A stretch of DNA of 64,000 nucleotides. Origin: Planctomycetaceae bacterium. GTDB taxonomy: Bacteria; Planctomycetota; Planctomycetia; Pirellulales; Pirellulaceae. A program made the translations under genes and the position numbers. The stretch is taken from the NCBI GenBank assembly GCA_012729315.1, contig JAAYDI010000014.1, positions 1 through 64,000 on the forward strand. The letters are read 5' to 3'. This document shows positions 35,087-44,757 of this stretch, piece by piece; position 1 is the first letter of the stretch; each line of letters starts with the position of its first letter. A model generated the notes under the pieces. The model had not been told where the DNA came from and did no database searches. It saw only the letters and a program-made list of their open reading frames with translations.

Positions 35087-38000
35087 CTACACATCCCGCG
35101 CTCCCGGCAGCGCCGCTTCCTCGTGCGGTCGACACAGCATCCACAAACGCAACAGGCCCGTCTCCAGGTCGCGCAGTTGCCGCAGCGCGCGGTCCTCCGG
35201 CGCCACGCTGGCCTGCGTCTCCGCCACGATCGCACGGGCGGCAGCGGCTTGGGCCGGCACACGCTCGGCGATGAACAGGCTCAGCGTCTGCAGCCAGAGC
35301 TGTTCGAGTAGCACCGTACGTTGGAGATCGTTCTCCGCGACGAAATCGACTGCGATGAGCTGATGTGGCAGCGTCTCCAACCACTGGCGCTCCGTAGCCG
35401 TCAGCCGCCCGGCGTCCAACGTGCGGGCTTGCCGGGCGATCAGCGTGCGGAGCACCGCCGAGAGGGTTGGAGCCGTTTCCTGTGAGTCGGCATCGGTCGG
35501 CACTTCCAGCAGCCGGGCCTGGATACAGTACAGCTCGTACAACGTGCGGCTGCCGCGATCGATCGCCGTGAGCTGCTCGTCATCGCTCTCGGCTCGTTCT
35601 GCGAGCGTCGCCAGGACGCTTTCGAGCAGCATGCGGCGCGCGGTGCGGTAGTCCTCATGGGTCTGGAGTGGGACATCCTGGCCGAGCACGCCGCGGAGCA
35701 GGTCGCGCTGGTGGACGCTGTCTGCGGCCGGTTCCACCAGTTGATCGGCCAGGCCCAGTCGCACGGCATTCCAGCGCGCCAGCCGGGGCACATGCGGCAG
35801 CAGCCGCTGGTGCTCGGCGTCCTCCTTGGGCTGAAGCAGGCAGGCGGCCAGCTTCTGGCCGGATCCAGGATCGATGTCGGCCACCGTATCGGCCGCGTTG
35901 GCGATCAGACGCACCAGTGTCAGACGCCCTTCCATCGAGCGCGTGGTGGCGAGCTTCTCGATGTGCTGTTCGACGACCAGCGATGCGGACACCGGATAGG
36001 AGCTGACAAACGGTTCTGCCGGCCGTAGCGGCCGCGGGCCGTCGTGAAAAGCCCGCGGCGGCCCCTGCACCTCCAGTTCCTGGAACGTCCCCATCGCCTG
36101 ATCGCCGGGGACCAGCGCGCATGCCAGGGTCGCGAGGTAGACGCGGTCGAGCGTCTGCTGGAGCAGAGCCGCCGGATTCGGGTGCGCGGCGTCGCGATCG
36201 TGCAGAACCGCGTCGACCCGGCCCGCGAGCTGTTCCCAGCGCAGCGCCGTCGTTTCCGCGGCGGTCAAGCCGACCGATGCGCGGACCGATTCGATCAGTT
36301 CGGAGCTGGTCAGCGAATCGGGGGCGGCGCCGAGCCGCCCGCTCAACGCGGCAACCAGATCGTCGCGCAGCTGCGGGTCGCGGGTGCTGGAGAGCATGTC
36401 GAGCAGTTTCAGGACGACCGCCGCATCGCGGCTGCGCGCCACGCGGTGCAGTACGTCGCGGTAGTCTTCCCAGTGCGGTGCGAGCGTGGGGAGCGTGGCT
36501 GCCAGGAGGTCCACGTCGAGTCGATCGAGTGTGCCCTGATCCACGCGGCCTGCCGTTTCGGCCACCAGTGCCCGATAGAGGTGGTGCATCGCGGACGGGT
36601 GCTCCGCGGCCAGCCGTGGGAGGGCTGCGTAGCAGCGCCGGGCGAGCGCCGCGACGCACTGGTTCTCCAGCTGCGTGGGTTCGAGCCCGCGATCCAGAAG
36701 CTCGCCCACAGCCGCCGCGAGCGACGTGCCCAGCTCCGCACTGCGCTGCACCGGCAACGCCGGTTCTTTCCACAGCCGCGCCGCCGTGCGGCAACCCCAG
36801 AACGCCGCCTGCAGCGTCCGGGCATCGGGGGGCTCGGTGGCGTCGAGCAGCGCGACCGGCGCGAACAATCGCGTGCGGATCTGCCGGGCCGCTGTGTCGG
36901 ACGGATCGCGGGCGTACCACTGTGCGAGCAGCGCCAGGACCGCTGCGTGCACATCGCCCGAGTCTGCGTGCTGCTGGCACCGCGTCACGAGTTCTGCATA
37001 GGCCTCACCGCGCGCCGTCTGGTCCGTGGTCTGGGCGCGCGCGATCGTGGCTGCCAGGTCACCGTCCGCGGTGCCGGCGCGGGTGGCAGCTGCCTGCACG
37101 GCCGCGTCCCACCAGGACAGATCCGCGTCCCTGGCGGCGGTCAGCGCCGGCGGCGGTGCTGGAGCGGCCGTGCCGATGGCCGGCGTGGCGGGCGGGCGCC
37201 GTGCGTAGAAGAGCCCCAGCCCCACGGCGGCGACCAGGACCACGCCGACAGCGCCGAGCGTCACGAGCCGCCACCGCTGCTGCTGGACCTGGGCCATCTG
37301 CCAAGTCACCTGTTCGATGTGCCGCCGCAGAATCGCCTCGATATCCAGGGGGTCCAGGCCCCAGTTGGTCCCTTCCGTGTAGATCCGCGAACGAGACTCG
37401 CCGTCGGCCAATGTATCGAGAGCGATCAGTTCGCCGACCAGGTCCGAGATGTGCTCGATCGCCTGTTCCTGGGAGATGAAGCGGGAGCCCATTTCGCCCG
37501 CCACTTCGTTGATCGTGGGGACGATCCACTGCGGCGCCACGCCGTGAAACAGCTCGCCAGCCTCTATCAGCCGCTGGCGGGTCTTGAAGGTGACCACACC
37601 GTGTGGCACCTGGGCCAGGGCCCGCCGCAGGTAACTGCGAAACGACTCGCGCCGTTCCAGCTGCCGCGGGTCCGGTAACTCGACCTCCGAGCGCGGCGGT
37701 TCGTCGGCATCGGGGGGCTGCGTGCCGGCGACCGTCGAGTGGCACGAGGCGCCCTCCAGATCGCGTTCCAGCCGCATGTCACGTTCGGTCGCGACTTCCC
37801 GCACGATCTGCATCGCCAGCATCTCGGGCAGGTGGTAGCGGTGCGCGCCGACTCCGATCAGCCCGCGCTCGTCATCGGCGGCCAGGACCACGGACGGGTA
37901 GCCGACCAGCTTCTGCTTGATCCAGCGCCGAAACGAGTCCTGGGCCGGCGCTTGCGCTGCGGCTGGCGCCGCTCGTCGCGCTCGTCCGGGCGGGGCCGGC

Positions 38001-38284
38001 GCGCCGGGCAGCGCGCCTCGCTGCCGGGCACCGTCATCCGGCGTGTCGAGCCGTTGCCAGGGGACACTGGTGATCACCCCCCGAAGCTCCAGGAATCGCA
38101 GTTCGCACGCCAACTGCTCGCGCGTCAGCCCCACTTCCTCCGCCAGCGCCAGCACAGTGTCGAACCGCGCGCCGTCGAGCGTCCGGGACTCCAGAATCAC
38201 CGCCGCCGCGCGCTCGAGGAACGTGCGCACGATCCGCTCTTCTGCCCACTCGCGACTGGTTTCTACTGCCCGTCCGGTACCCAT
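35087..38284 (-). CDS. large membrane-anchored helical-repeat protein of unknown function
   Basis: About 1065 residues starting at ATG 38284 (CAGGG eight bases upstream). The N-terminal third contains two similar helical domains (FLERAAAVILESRTLDGARF; SFRRWIKQKLVGYPSVVLAA). One membrane helix follows (RLVTLGAVGVVLVAAVGLGL, about residues 370-390). The C-terminal 650 residues are almost entirely alpha-helical, with no recognised motif. The frame is open far upstream of 38284, but that part looks non-coding. It probably forms a unit with the downstream zinc-ribbon protein. I cannot assign a function. Confidence 0.65.
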   Translation of the reverse strand: MGTGRAVETSREWAEERIVRTFLERAAAVILESRTLDGARFDTVLALAEEVGLTREQLACELRFLELRGVITSVPWQRLDTPDDGARQRGALPGAPAPPGRARRAAPAAAQAPAQDSFRRWIKQKLVGYPSVVLAADDERGLIGVGAHRYHLPEMLAMQIVREVATERDMRLERDLEGASCHSTVAGTQPPDADEPPRSEVELPDPRQLERRESFRSYLRRALAQVPHGVVTFKTRQRLIEAGELFHGVAPQWIVPTINEVAGEMGSRFISQEQAIEHISDLVGELIALDTLADGESRSRIYTEGTNWGLDPLDIEAILRRHIEQVTWQMAQVQQQRWRLVTLGAVGVVLVAAVGLGLFYARRPPATPAIGTAAPAPPPALTAARDADLSWWDAAVQAAATRAGTADGDLAATIARAQTTDQTARGEAYAELVTRCQQHADSGDVHAAVLALLAQWYARDPSDTAARQIRTRLFAPVALLDATEPPDARTLQAAFWGCRTAARLWKEPALPVQRSAELGTSLAAAVGELLDRGLEPTQLENQCVAALARRCYAALPRLAAEHPSAMHHLYRALVAETAGRVDQGTLDRLDVDLLAATLPTLAPHWEDYRDVLHRVARSRDAAVVLKLLDMLSSTRDPQLRDDLVAALSGRLGAAPDSLTSSELIESVRASVGLTAAETTALRWEQLAGRVDAVLHDRDAAHPNPAALLQQTLDRVYLATLACALVPGDQAMGTFQELEVQGPPRAFHDGPRPLRPAEPFVSSYPVSASLVVEQHIEKLATTRSMEGRLTLVRLIANAADTVADIDPGSGQKLAACLLQPKEDAEHQRLLPHVPRLARWNAVRLGLADQLVEPAADSVHQRDLLRGVLGQDVPLQTHEDYRTARRMLLESVLATLAERAESDDEQLTAIDRGSRTLYELYCIQARLLEVPTDADSQETAPTLSAVLRTLIARQARTLDAGRLTATERQWLETLPHQLIAVDFVAENDLQRTVLLEQLWLQTLSLFIAERVPAQAAAARAIVAETQASVAPEDRALRQLRDLETGLLRLWMLCRPHEEAALPGARDV

Positions 38285-38440
38285 GCGTCTGCCCTGCGGC
38301 CGCATCCCGACTGCCGATCGATCCTCCCGGGAACACCCCGGAAACACTATATAATGTAACGCCGTTGCCCGGGGAACGCACGGCACACAGATCAAGCGGG
38401 AGCCAGCGGTGTGCCGATGGAGGTGCAGAGGCCCGTTACG

Positions 38441-39133
38441 ATGGAAGCACTCGACAGCCTGTTGCCTTGGGGGACCGTCTCGGCGCTGGGCATTGCGCTG
38501 GGCTCGCAAATCGTGACGCAGGCAATCTACGCGCGGGCGGCACGGAATCCGGCCAGGCTCAGCGGGTACGCGGTGGCGCGGCAGGTGCTGGATGGTTCCG
38601 GGCTCTATGACATCGAGGTAGTGCAGGTCCCGGGACACTTGAACGACTACTACGACGTGCGGCGCCGGGTGCTGCAGTTGAGCCCGGACATCTACCACGG
38701 GCGGTACCTCGCGGCGACCGGCATTGCCGCGCACGAGGCGGGGCACGCCATCCAGGCCGCGGGCCGCTGGAAGCGCTGGCTGGCGATCCGCGAGGCGGCG
38801 GTGCCGGCGGCCAGTTTCGGGAGCGGCGCCGGGATCCTGCTGGCCATCGCGGGGCTGGTGATGCAGTTTCCACCCTTCCTGTCGCTGGGCATGCTGCTCT
38901 TCACCAGCACGGTGCTGCTGCAGCTGGTGAACCTCCCGCTCGAACTGCACGCCAGCGCCAGTGCGGGCCGCATGCTGGTCCAACTGCACCTAGTCCGCGA
39001 TGACCAGCTGCAGCGCGTACGGCGCGTCATGTTCGCCGCCGCTTGGACGTATGTCGGCGCTACGCTGCAATCCATCCTGATGCTGATCCAATACGCAGCT
39101 GCAGCCTGCCACCGGCGCGACAGCGATACCTGA
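38441..39133 (+). CDS. YugP-like membrane zinc metallopeptidase
   Basis: In 230 residues: an N-terminal membrane segment (SALGIALGSQIVTQAIYA), NPARLSGYAVARQVLDGSGL, and the zinc-binding HEAGHAIQ at about residue 98. Two to three membrane helices follow, and LPLELHASASA supplies the conserved acidic region. This is the layout of the neutral zinc metallopeptidase family PF04298 (YugP). I used ATG 38441 (AGAGG nine bases upstream); ATG 38417 and GTG 38411 are alternatives. The substrates of the family are not known to me. Confidence 0.85.
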   Translation: MEALDSLLPWGTVSALGIALGSQIVTQAIYARAARNPARLSGYAVARQVLDGSGLYDIEVVQVPGHLNDYYDVRRRVLQLSPDIYHGRYLAATGIAAHEAGHAIQAAGRWKRWLAIREAAVPAASFGSGAGILLAIAGLVMQFPPFLSLGMLLFTSTVLLQLVNLPLELHASASAGRMLVQLHLVRDDQLQRVRRVMFAAAWTYVGATLQSILMLIQYAAAACHRRDSDT

Positions 39134-39346
39134 CCCTTTCCTCTTTTCTTCCCCCACGCGCCACGCACCGCGCAGGACTGGGCACCGGTCCGCTCCTTCA
39201 GCACGGCTAACAAATAAGCAGTGCGTTCCTGCACCCCGGACGCGGGAACGAACCAGGATCGTGTTGCAGCATTATCGGGCGATCCGTACAATGCAAACGG
39301 CGAGGACGTTAGGGGGGTGAGACACAGTTTTCAGGAGTGGCAGGCC

Positions 39347-39922
39347 ATGAGGAAGTGGATGACAGCGCGAGCACGCGGCGCGTTGGTGGCAGGGTTTGGA
39401 CTCGGTGCACTCCTGGGGGTCGGTCTGCTGGTCGGCTCCTGGGCCACGCTGGCGTGGTTCGGCGCGCCTGCGTTCACGTTTCCGGAGACGGCCCTGCACG
39501 CCACGGCGACCGACAGCGGCGACACATTTGCCATCGCAACCGGCCTCGTGGCCGATGGCATTGAAGGCATCTTCTTTCTGGATTTTCTCACCGGCGACAT
39601 GCAGTGTTGGGTGATCAACGGACGAACGGGGCAGACAGGGGGCTATTTCGTGCAGAACGTCGTGGCCGATCTCGGGGTGGAAACGGGTCGCAAGAACCCG
39701 CAGTACCTGATGGTCACCGGTCAGGCGCTGATGCAGCGTGGCACGAGTGTCTTGAAGCCCTGCGACAGTCTGGTCTACGTGGCGGACGCCAACACGGGTA
39801 ATTTCGCGGTGTACGCGCTGCCGTGGAACCGGCAGGCGACGGCTGTCAACCGTCCGCAGCAGGCGCCGATGGTGCTGATTTTCAAGGGGTCAGCGCGGAA
39901 CCTGGACATTCGCGGCCAGTGA
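39347..39922 (+). CDS. membrane-anchored protein of unknown function
   Basis: A 191-residue protein with one N-terminal membrane segment (ALVAGFGLGALLGVGLLVGS) and a periplasmic domain containing ADGIEGIFFLDFLTGDMQCW, QTGGYFVQNVVADLGVETGR, NPQYLMVTGQALMQRG and VADANTGNFAVYALPWNR. The last phrases resemble one or two beta-propeller blades, and similar small proteins occur in planctomycetes to my recollection. AGGAG nine bases before ATG supports the start. The function is unknown. Confidence 0.75.
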   Translation: MRKWMTARARGALVAGFGLGALLGVGLLVGSWATLAWFGAPAFTFPETALHATATDSGDTFAIATGLVADGIEGIFFLDFLTGDMQCWVINGRTGQTGGYFVQNVVADLGVETGRKNPQYLMVTGQALMQRGTSVLKPCDSLVYVADANTGNFAVYALPWNRQATAVNRPQQAPMVLIFKGSARNLDIRGQ

Positions 39923-40092
39923 TCGGGCAGATGGCGGCGGGGAACTCAGCGCGATCGCGTGCCGGATTCCAGCGGCGCGTCGTGCTGGGTGGGGTGGATG
40001 CCGCAGGGGGACGTCATAGGGTGGCCCAGGCGATGAAGGTGGGCGTCGAGGCCGGGTGGTGGGCCTGCCTGGCCGGGCGGATTCCCCGGTGT

Positions 40093-40122
40093 CTGTACGC
40101 CACGGCCCTGTACGCCACGGCC
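40093..40122. repeat. 15-base perfect tandem duplication
   Basis: CTGTACGCCACGGCC is duplicated head to tail in the 240-base spacer before the helicase gene. Confidence 0.85.
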
Positions 40123-40163
40123 AGCAGTCCCACGGAAGGTGTCATCTCATCACCACACCAGTA

Positions 40164-42143
40164 ATGCTCACGCCTCGGGACATTCTCGGTCCGCAGGGAC
40201 GCATTGCGGCACGTCTGCAGCACTATGAGCACCGTGCGCAGCAGCTGGACATGGCGGACGCCGTCGCGGCGGCGATTGCCCAGGGGCGGCATGCGGTGGT
40301 GGAGGCGGGGACGGGGGTTGGCAAGAGCTTCGCCTACCTGGTTCCGGCGGTCCTGGCCGCCACCGCGCTGCGGGCGGAGGACTCGCCGCCTGTGCGCGTG
40401 GTCGTGTCGACGCACACGATCAGTCTGCAGGAGCAACTGATGACGAAGGATCTGCCGCTGCTCAATGCGGTGATCCCTGGCGAATTCACGGCGGTGCTGG
40501 TCAAAGGCCGGCGGAATTACATCAGCCTGCGGCGTCTGGAGTCGGCCCGCAAGCGGGCGGCCAGCCTGTTTGCCGACGACCGCGAACTGCGAGAGATCCA
40601 ACAGCTGGTGCAGTGGGCCGGCGAAACGTTCGACGGTTCACTGAGCGATCTGACCTTCCGGCCGGTGGGGAGCGTGTGGGACGAGGTGGCCAGCGACAGT
40701 GGCAACTGCCTTGGGCCCGCCTGCCCGCATCACAGCCGGTGTTTCTACCACCGCGCCCGGCGTCGCGTGCATCACGCGCAGGTGCTGATCGTCAATCACG
40801 CGCTGTTTTTCAGCGATCTGGCGCTCCGCCAGCAGGAGGCGCGGATCCTGCCCGATTACCAGGTCGCCGTGCTGGACGAGGCGCACACGATCGAAACGGT
40901 GGCGGCCGATCACCTGGGCGTCGGCGTCTCGTCGGGCCAGATCGAATGGGTTCTCAACCGGCTCTACAACGACCGCACGAACAAGGGGCTGCTGGTTCAC
41001 CATGGTCTGGAGGCCGCGCAGCAACAGGTGCTGCGCTGTCATTACTGCAGCGATGAGTTCTTCGCGCAGCTGCTCACCTGGTACGACGAGCATCCGGAGG
41101 CCAAGGGACGCATGGTAGCGCCGCAGCGGTTCGACGGCGCGCTGCGCCGCGCACTGCGGGAGCTGGCCGGCACTGTCGAACAGCTGGGGAACGCGCTGGA
41201 GAATGAATCGGACCGCCTGGATTTTCAGGCCGCACGCGATCGGCTGAATACCCTCCACCAGGCACTCAACGCCTGGATCAGGCATGACGTGGCCGACGCG
41301 GTCTACTGGATGGACGTGGCGGCCACGCGGGGCGGCCGCCCACGCGTGACGCTGTCCGCCGCGCCGATCGACGTCGGTCCGCTGCTGCGCGCGCAACTGT
41401 ACGAGCGGGTCCCGACGGTGATCCTGGCCAGCGCGACGCTGGCCACCGGCCGGCCGCCGTCGTTCGCGTTCTTCCGGTCGCGCGTGGGGCTGACGCAGGC
41501 CACCGAACTGCAGTTGGGCAGCCCGTTCGACTATCGGCGCCAGGCGCAGCTGATCCTGGTCGACGGCATGCCGGATCCCAAGGCGGACCCCCAGGCCTTC
41601 GAGCGGCTCTGCCGCGAGATGATCTGCCGGTACGTGGAGCGGACGGAAGGGCGGGCCTTCGTGCTCTTCACCAGCTACGCCCTGATGCGCCAGCTCGCCT
41701 CCCAGCTCACCACCTGGCTCACGCAGCAGAACCTGGCGCTGTTGAGCCAGGCCGAGGGGCTGCCCCGCCACCTGATGCTCGAGCGGTTCCGCGCCAACCC
41801 GCGTTCCGTGCTGTTCGGCACCGACAGCTTCTGGCAGGGGGTCGACGTACCGGGGGAGGCGTTGCAGAACGTGATCATCACGAAGTTGCCGTTCAGCGTG
41901 CCCGACCAGCCGCTGGTGCAGGCCCGCCTGGAAGCGATCCGCGCGGCCGGCGGAAATCCGTTTCTCGACTACCAGGTGCCGGAAGCTGTGATTAAGCTAC
42001 GACAGGGATTCGGTCGCCTGATCCGCACGCAGCGGGATCAGGGGATGGTGGTGATTCTGGACCCGCGCGTACGCACCAGGCCGTACGGCCGCCTGTTCCT
42101 GGACTCGCTGCCCGATTGTCAGGTCATTCACGAACACTGTTGA
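40164..42143 (+). CDS. DinG-like ATP-dependent helicase
   Basis: A superfamily 2 helicase of the DinG/XPD group, 659 residues. Walker A AGTGVGKS lies at residues 49-56, the DEAH box at about 239-242, and later motifs in [20 protein letters not shown] and [15 protein letters not shown]-type proteins carry four cysteines for an iron-sulfur cluster. Here C182, C187 and C193 are present ([12 protein letters not shown]), but the first position reads [12 protein letters not shown], with no cysteine where NYLC is usual. The protein may therefore have an altered cluster. It probably unwinds DNA or DNA-RNA hybrids in repair. ATG 40164 was chosen because conserved sequence begins there. Confidence 0.88.
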   Translation: MLTPRDILGPQGRIAARLQHYEHRAQQLDMADAVAAAIAQGRHAVVEAGTGVGKSFAYLVPAVLAATALRAEDSPPVRVVVSTHTISLQEQLMTKDLPLLNAVIPGEFTAVLVKGRRNYISLRRLESARKRAASLFADDRELREIQQLVQWAGETFDGSLSDLTFRPVGSVWDEVASDSGNCLGPACPHHSRCFYHRARRRVHHAQVLIVNHALFFSDLALRQQEARILPDYQVAVLDEAHTIETVAADHLGVGVSSGQIEWVLNRLYNDRTNKGLLVHHGLEAAQQQVLRCHYCSDEFFAQLLTWYDEHPEAKGRMVAPQRFDGALRRALRELAGTVEQLGNALENESDRLDFQAARDRLNTLHQALNAWIRHDVADAVYWMDVAATRGGRPRVTLSAAPIDVGPLLRAQLYERVPTVILASATLATGRPPSFAFFRSRVGLTQATELQLGSPFDYRRQAQLILVDGMPDPKADPQAFERLCREMICRYVERTEGRAFVLFTSYALMRQLASQLTTWLTQQNLALLSQAEGLPRHLMLERFRANPRSVLFGTDSFWQGVDVPGEALQNVIITKLPFSVPDQPLVQARLEAIRAAGGNPFLDYQVPEAVIKLRQGFGRLIRTQRDQGMVVILDPRVRTRPYGRLFLDSLPDCQVIHEHC

Positions 42144-42166
42144 AAGAAAAGAGCGGACCAGGGCCC

Positions 42167-44005
42167 GTGACGGCGATTCTGGGTATCTCGGCCTTCTATC
42201 ACGATTCAGCTGCCGCACTGGTCGTCGACGGACGCGTCGTGGCGGCCGCGCAGGAAGAACGCTTCACGCGGCGCAAGCACGATCCCGACTTCCCGCAGCA
42301 CGCGGTGGATTACTGCCTGCGCGCGGCCGGACTCGCGCCGGAGGACCTGGACTTCGTCGGGTTCTACGACAAACCGTTTCTGAAATTCGATCGCCTCCTG
42401 GAGACATATCTGGCGTTTGCGCCGCGCGGGTTCCGGTCGTTCCTGACGGCCATGCCGATCTGGCTGCGGACCAAGCTGCACCTGCCGCGGGAAATGCGGC
42501 GGAGTCTGCGGGGGGCGTACGGGCGCCGGTTCGTGTTCGCCGAACACCACGAGTCGCATGCGGCCAGCGCCTTCTTTCCGTCACCCTTTGACGAGGCGGC
42601 CATTCTCACGGTCGACGGCGTGGGGGAATGGGCCACGGCTTCCTACGGGCGCGGCTGCGGCCATCGCATCCACCTGACCCACCAGCTCCCCTTTCCCCAC
42701 TCGCTCGGACTGCTCTACTCCGCCTTCACCTACTTCTGCGGGTTCCGCGTGAACTCGGGTGAATACAAGCTGATGGGGCTGGCCCCCTACGGCCAGCCGA
42801 TCTACGCCGATCTGATTCGCCAGCGTCTGGTGGACATCAAACCGGATGGTTCGCTGCGCATGGACATGCAGTATTTCAACTACTGTCAGGGACTGACCAT
42901 GACCAGCCGGAAGTTCGATCAGCTGTTCGGCGGTCCGCCGCGCCGTCCGGAGTCGCCGCTGACACAGCGCGAGATGGACCTGGCGGCGTCCATTCAGGTG
43001 GTGACCGAAGACATCCTGCTGCGGATGGCCGCGCATGTGCACCGGGAGACGGGAAACCAGCGGAACCTCTGCCTGGCGGGGGGCGTTGCACTCAACTGCG
43101 TGGCCAACGGCCGCATCCTGAGGGAAGGACCCTTTGAGCAGATCTGGATACAGCCCGCGGCCGGCGATGCCGGGGGCGCGCTGGGGGTGGCGCTGTTCAT
43201 CTGGCATCAGCTACTGGGCCACCCGCGCCAGCCTGATCCGGGGGACAGCCAGCAGGGATCGCGGCTCGGACCGGCCGCGACCGACGCGGAGATCCGGGCA
43301 TTCCTGACGGAATGTGGCGCGGTGTTCCACCACGTCGGCAGCGATGACGAGAAATGCACCCGGGTGGCCGAGCTGCTGGCGGCCGGCCACGTCGTGGGCT
43401 GGCTGCAGGGGCGGATGGAGTTCGGACCGCGCGCGCTGGGGAGCCGAAGCATCCTGGGGGATGCCCGCAACCCGCAGATGCAGGCGGTGATGAATCTGAA
43501 GATCAAGTTCCGGGAGTCGTTCCGCCCGTTCGCACCGTCGGTGCTGGAGGAGCGCGCGGCTGCCTATTTCGACCTGCAGCCCGGGCAGACGAGCCCGTAT
43601 ATGCTGCTGGTCGCCGCGGTACAGCCGGCGCGCCGCAGACAACCTGCGGCGGATGACCCCGCGCAGGGGCTTGACCTGCGCAAGGTGATCCGGTCGGACA
43701 TTCCGGCCGTTACCCACGTCGACTACTCGGCCCGCGTTCAGACAGTGGATGCCCAACGCTGCGGCGTCTACCATCAATTGCTGCAGGCCTTCGAGCGGCT
43801 GACCGGCTGCCCGGTGATCATCAACACGAGTTTCAACATCCGCGGCGAACCGATTGTCTGTTCGCCGGCCGAAGCGTACCGCTGTTTCCTGGCCACCAAC
43901 ATGGACGCCCTGGTGCTGGAGGACTACCTGTTGCTGAAGTCCGAACAGCCGAGCGCTCCGGCACATGCGATCGATGCCTACCTGGCGAGTTTCGAATTGG
44001 ACTAG
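42167..44005 (+). CDS. carbamoyltransferase (NodU/CmcH/TobZ family)
   Basis: These enzymes transfer a carbamoyl group from carbamoyl phosphate to a hydroxyl of a sugar or other acceptor using ATP. The 612-residue protein has ILGISAFYHDSAAALV at the start, HHESHAASAFFPSPF with metal-binding histidines, ILTVDGVGEWAT, NLCLAGGVALNCVANGRI and QGRMEFGPRALGSRSILGDA in the C-terminal part, then CPVIINTSFNIRGEPIVCSP. I used GTG 42167 because the family starts there. It begins a three-gene unit with an SxtJ-like and a DUF5989-like gene, a combination common in planctomycetes and cyanobacteria. The acceptor is unknown. Confidence 0.92.
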   Translation: MTAILGISAFYHDSAAALVVDGRVVAAAQEERFTRRKHDPDFPQHAVDYCLRAAGLAPEDLDFVGFYDKPFLKFDRLLETYLAFAPRGFRSFLTAMPIWLRTKLHLPREMRRSLRGAYGRRFVFAEHHESHAASAFFPSPFDEAAILTVDGVGEWATASYGRGCGHRIHLTHQLPFPHSLGLLYSAFTYFCGFRVNSGEYKLMGLAPYGQPIYADLIRQRLVDIKPDGSLRMDMQYFNYCQGLTMTSRKFDQLFGGPPRRPESPLTQREMDLAASIQVVTEDILLRMAAHVHRETGNQRNLCLAGGVALNCVANGRILREGPFEQIWIQPAAGDAGGALGVALFIWHQLLGHPRQPDPGDSQQGSRLGPAATDAEIRAFLTECGAVFHHVGSDDEKCTRVAELLAAGHVVGWLQGRMEFGPRALGSRSILGDARNPQMQAVMNLKIKFRESFRPFAPSVLEERAAAYFDLQPGQTSPYMLLVAAVQPARRRQPAADDPAQGLDLRKVIRSDIPAVTHVDYSARVQTVDAQRCGVYHQLLQAFERLTGCPVIINTSFNIRGEPIVCSPAEAYRCFLATNMDALVLEDYLLLKSEQPSAPAHAIDAYLASFELD

Positions 44006-44077
44006 CTCTTTACTGTCTCCGGGCGGGGAGCGCCGGACGCCACAGGTCAACCACCGGGCGGTGGGCCAGAGTGGCCG

Positions 44078-44097
44078 GGGATCAACAGGGATCAACA
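44078..44097. repeat. 10-base perfect tandem duplication before a start codon
   Basis: GGGATCAACA is duplicated head to tail, ending six bases before the ATG of the SxtJ-like gene, so it overlaps the ribosome-binding region. Confidence 0.85.
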
Positions 44098-44103
44098 CGA
44101 ACT

Positions 44104-44523
44104 ATGGCACTGATTGAATTCGATCGAGAGCCGACGGACCGGCAGCTGCGGCAGTTTGCCGGCATCGTGATTCCGCTCTGCGGCCTGTTGCTGGCGGTGC
44201 TGGTGGCATGGCGTCTGGGCCGGCATGTGGCGGGTTGCGGGATTCTCGCCGGGTCCGCGCTGATCGCACTCGGCGGTCTGTGGCGCCCCGCGCTGGCGCG
44301 CCCTGTCTACCTGGGCTGGATGTATGCCTCCTATCCGATCGGCTGGGTTGTTGGCCACGTGATCATGGGCGCGGTATTCTTCCTGGTGGTGACGCCGATC
44401 GGCTGGTTGCTGCGCGCCAGCGGGCGGGATCCGCTCCGCCGTACGTTCGAGGCATCGCGAACGAGCTACTGGGAGGAGCGTCCTGCGGTGGACGATCCGG
44501 CACGGTATTTCCGGCAATTCTGA
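44104..44523 (+). CDS. SxtJ family membrane protein
   Basis: The 139-residue protein has three membrane helices (IVIPLCGLLLAVLVAW; GCGILAGSALIALGGLW; VIMGAVFFLVVTPIGWLL) and ends in RDPLRRTFEASRTSYWEERP. The sequence FDREPTDRQLRQFA at the start and the R-x-Y-W-x-x-R end match the SxtJ group that accompanies carbamoyltransferases. Role unknown; its position suggests it works with the upstream enzyme at the membrane. Confidence 0.85.
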   Translation: MALIEFDREPTDRQLRQFAGIVIPLCGLLLAVLVAWRLGRHVAGCGILAGSALIALGGLWRPALARPVYLGWMYASYPIGWVVGHVIMGAVFFLVVTPIGWLLRASGRDPLRRTFEASRTSYWEERPAVDDPARYFRQF

Positions 44524-44532
44524 GGTACGTCG

Positions 44533-44757
44533 ATGGCTACGAATCCTGATCCAGACAGATCGCAGGCCACTGCCAGGGACGAATTTCAGCGGCTGGTGAA
44601 GGAGGAGCAACCAGGGCTGCTGCGCGAGTTCTGGGACTTCCTGCGCTACAACAAGAAGTGGTGGCTGTTGCCAATTCTCGTCACGCTGATGGTGCTTGGC
44701 GCGTTCGTCCTGCTGACCGGCACCGCGTTTGCGCCGTTCATCTACACGCTGTTCTGA
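44533..44757 (+). CDS. DUF5989-like small membrane protein
   Basis: A 74-residue protein: a polar start, the conserved LREFWDFLRYNKKWWLLPIL, then one membrane helix ending FAPFIYTLF. The KKWWLLP phrase is the hallmark of DUF5989, which follows carbamoyltransferase and SxtJ genes in many bacteria. The start is nine bases after the previous stop, so the three genes are one operon. Confidence 0.88.
   Translation: MATNPDPDRSQATARDEFQRLVKEEQPGLLREFWDFLRYNKKWWLLPILVTLMVLGAFVLLTGTAFAPFIYTLF

Noticed and set aside
33910-35262. Start of the zinc-ribbon protein at 35262
   Set aside because: The added 68 residues are Arg/Cys-rich shadow of the upstream gene; membrane segment and AGGA fit ATG 35058.
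36044-37678. Open frame of 544 codons opposite the 1065-residue protein
   Set aside because: Arg/Gly-rich shadow with no recognisable domain; the minus-strand frame continues through both sides with membrane helix and ribosome site.
42116-42166. Extension of the carbamoyltransferase upstream to 42116
   Set aside because: It overlaps the end of the helicase gene, and the family begins at the ILGISAFYHDS segment.
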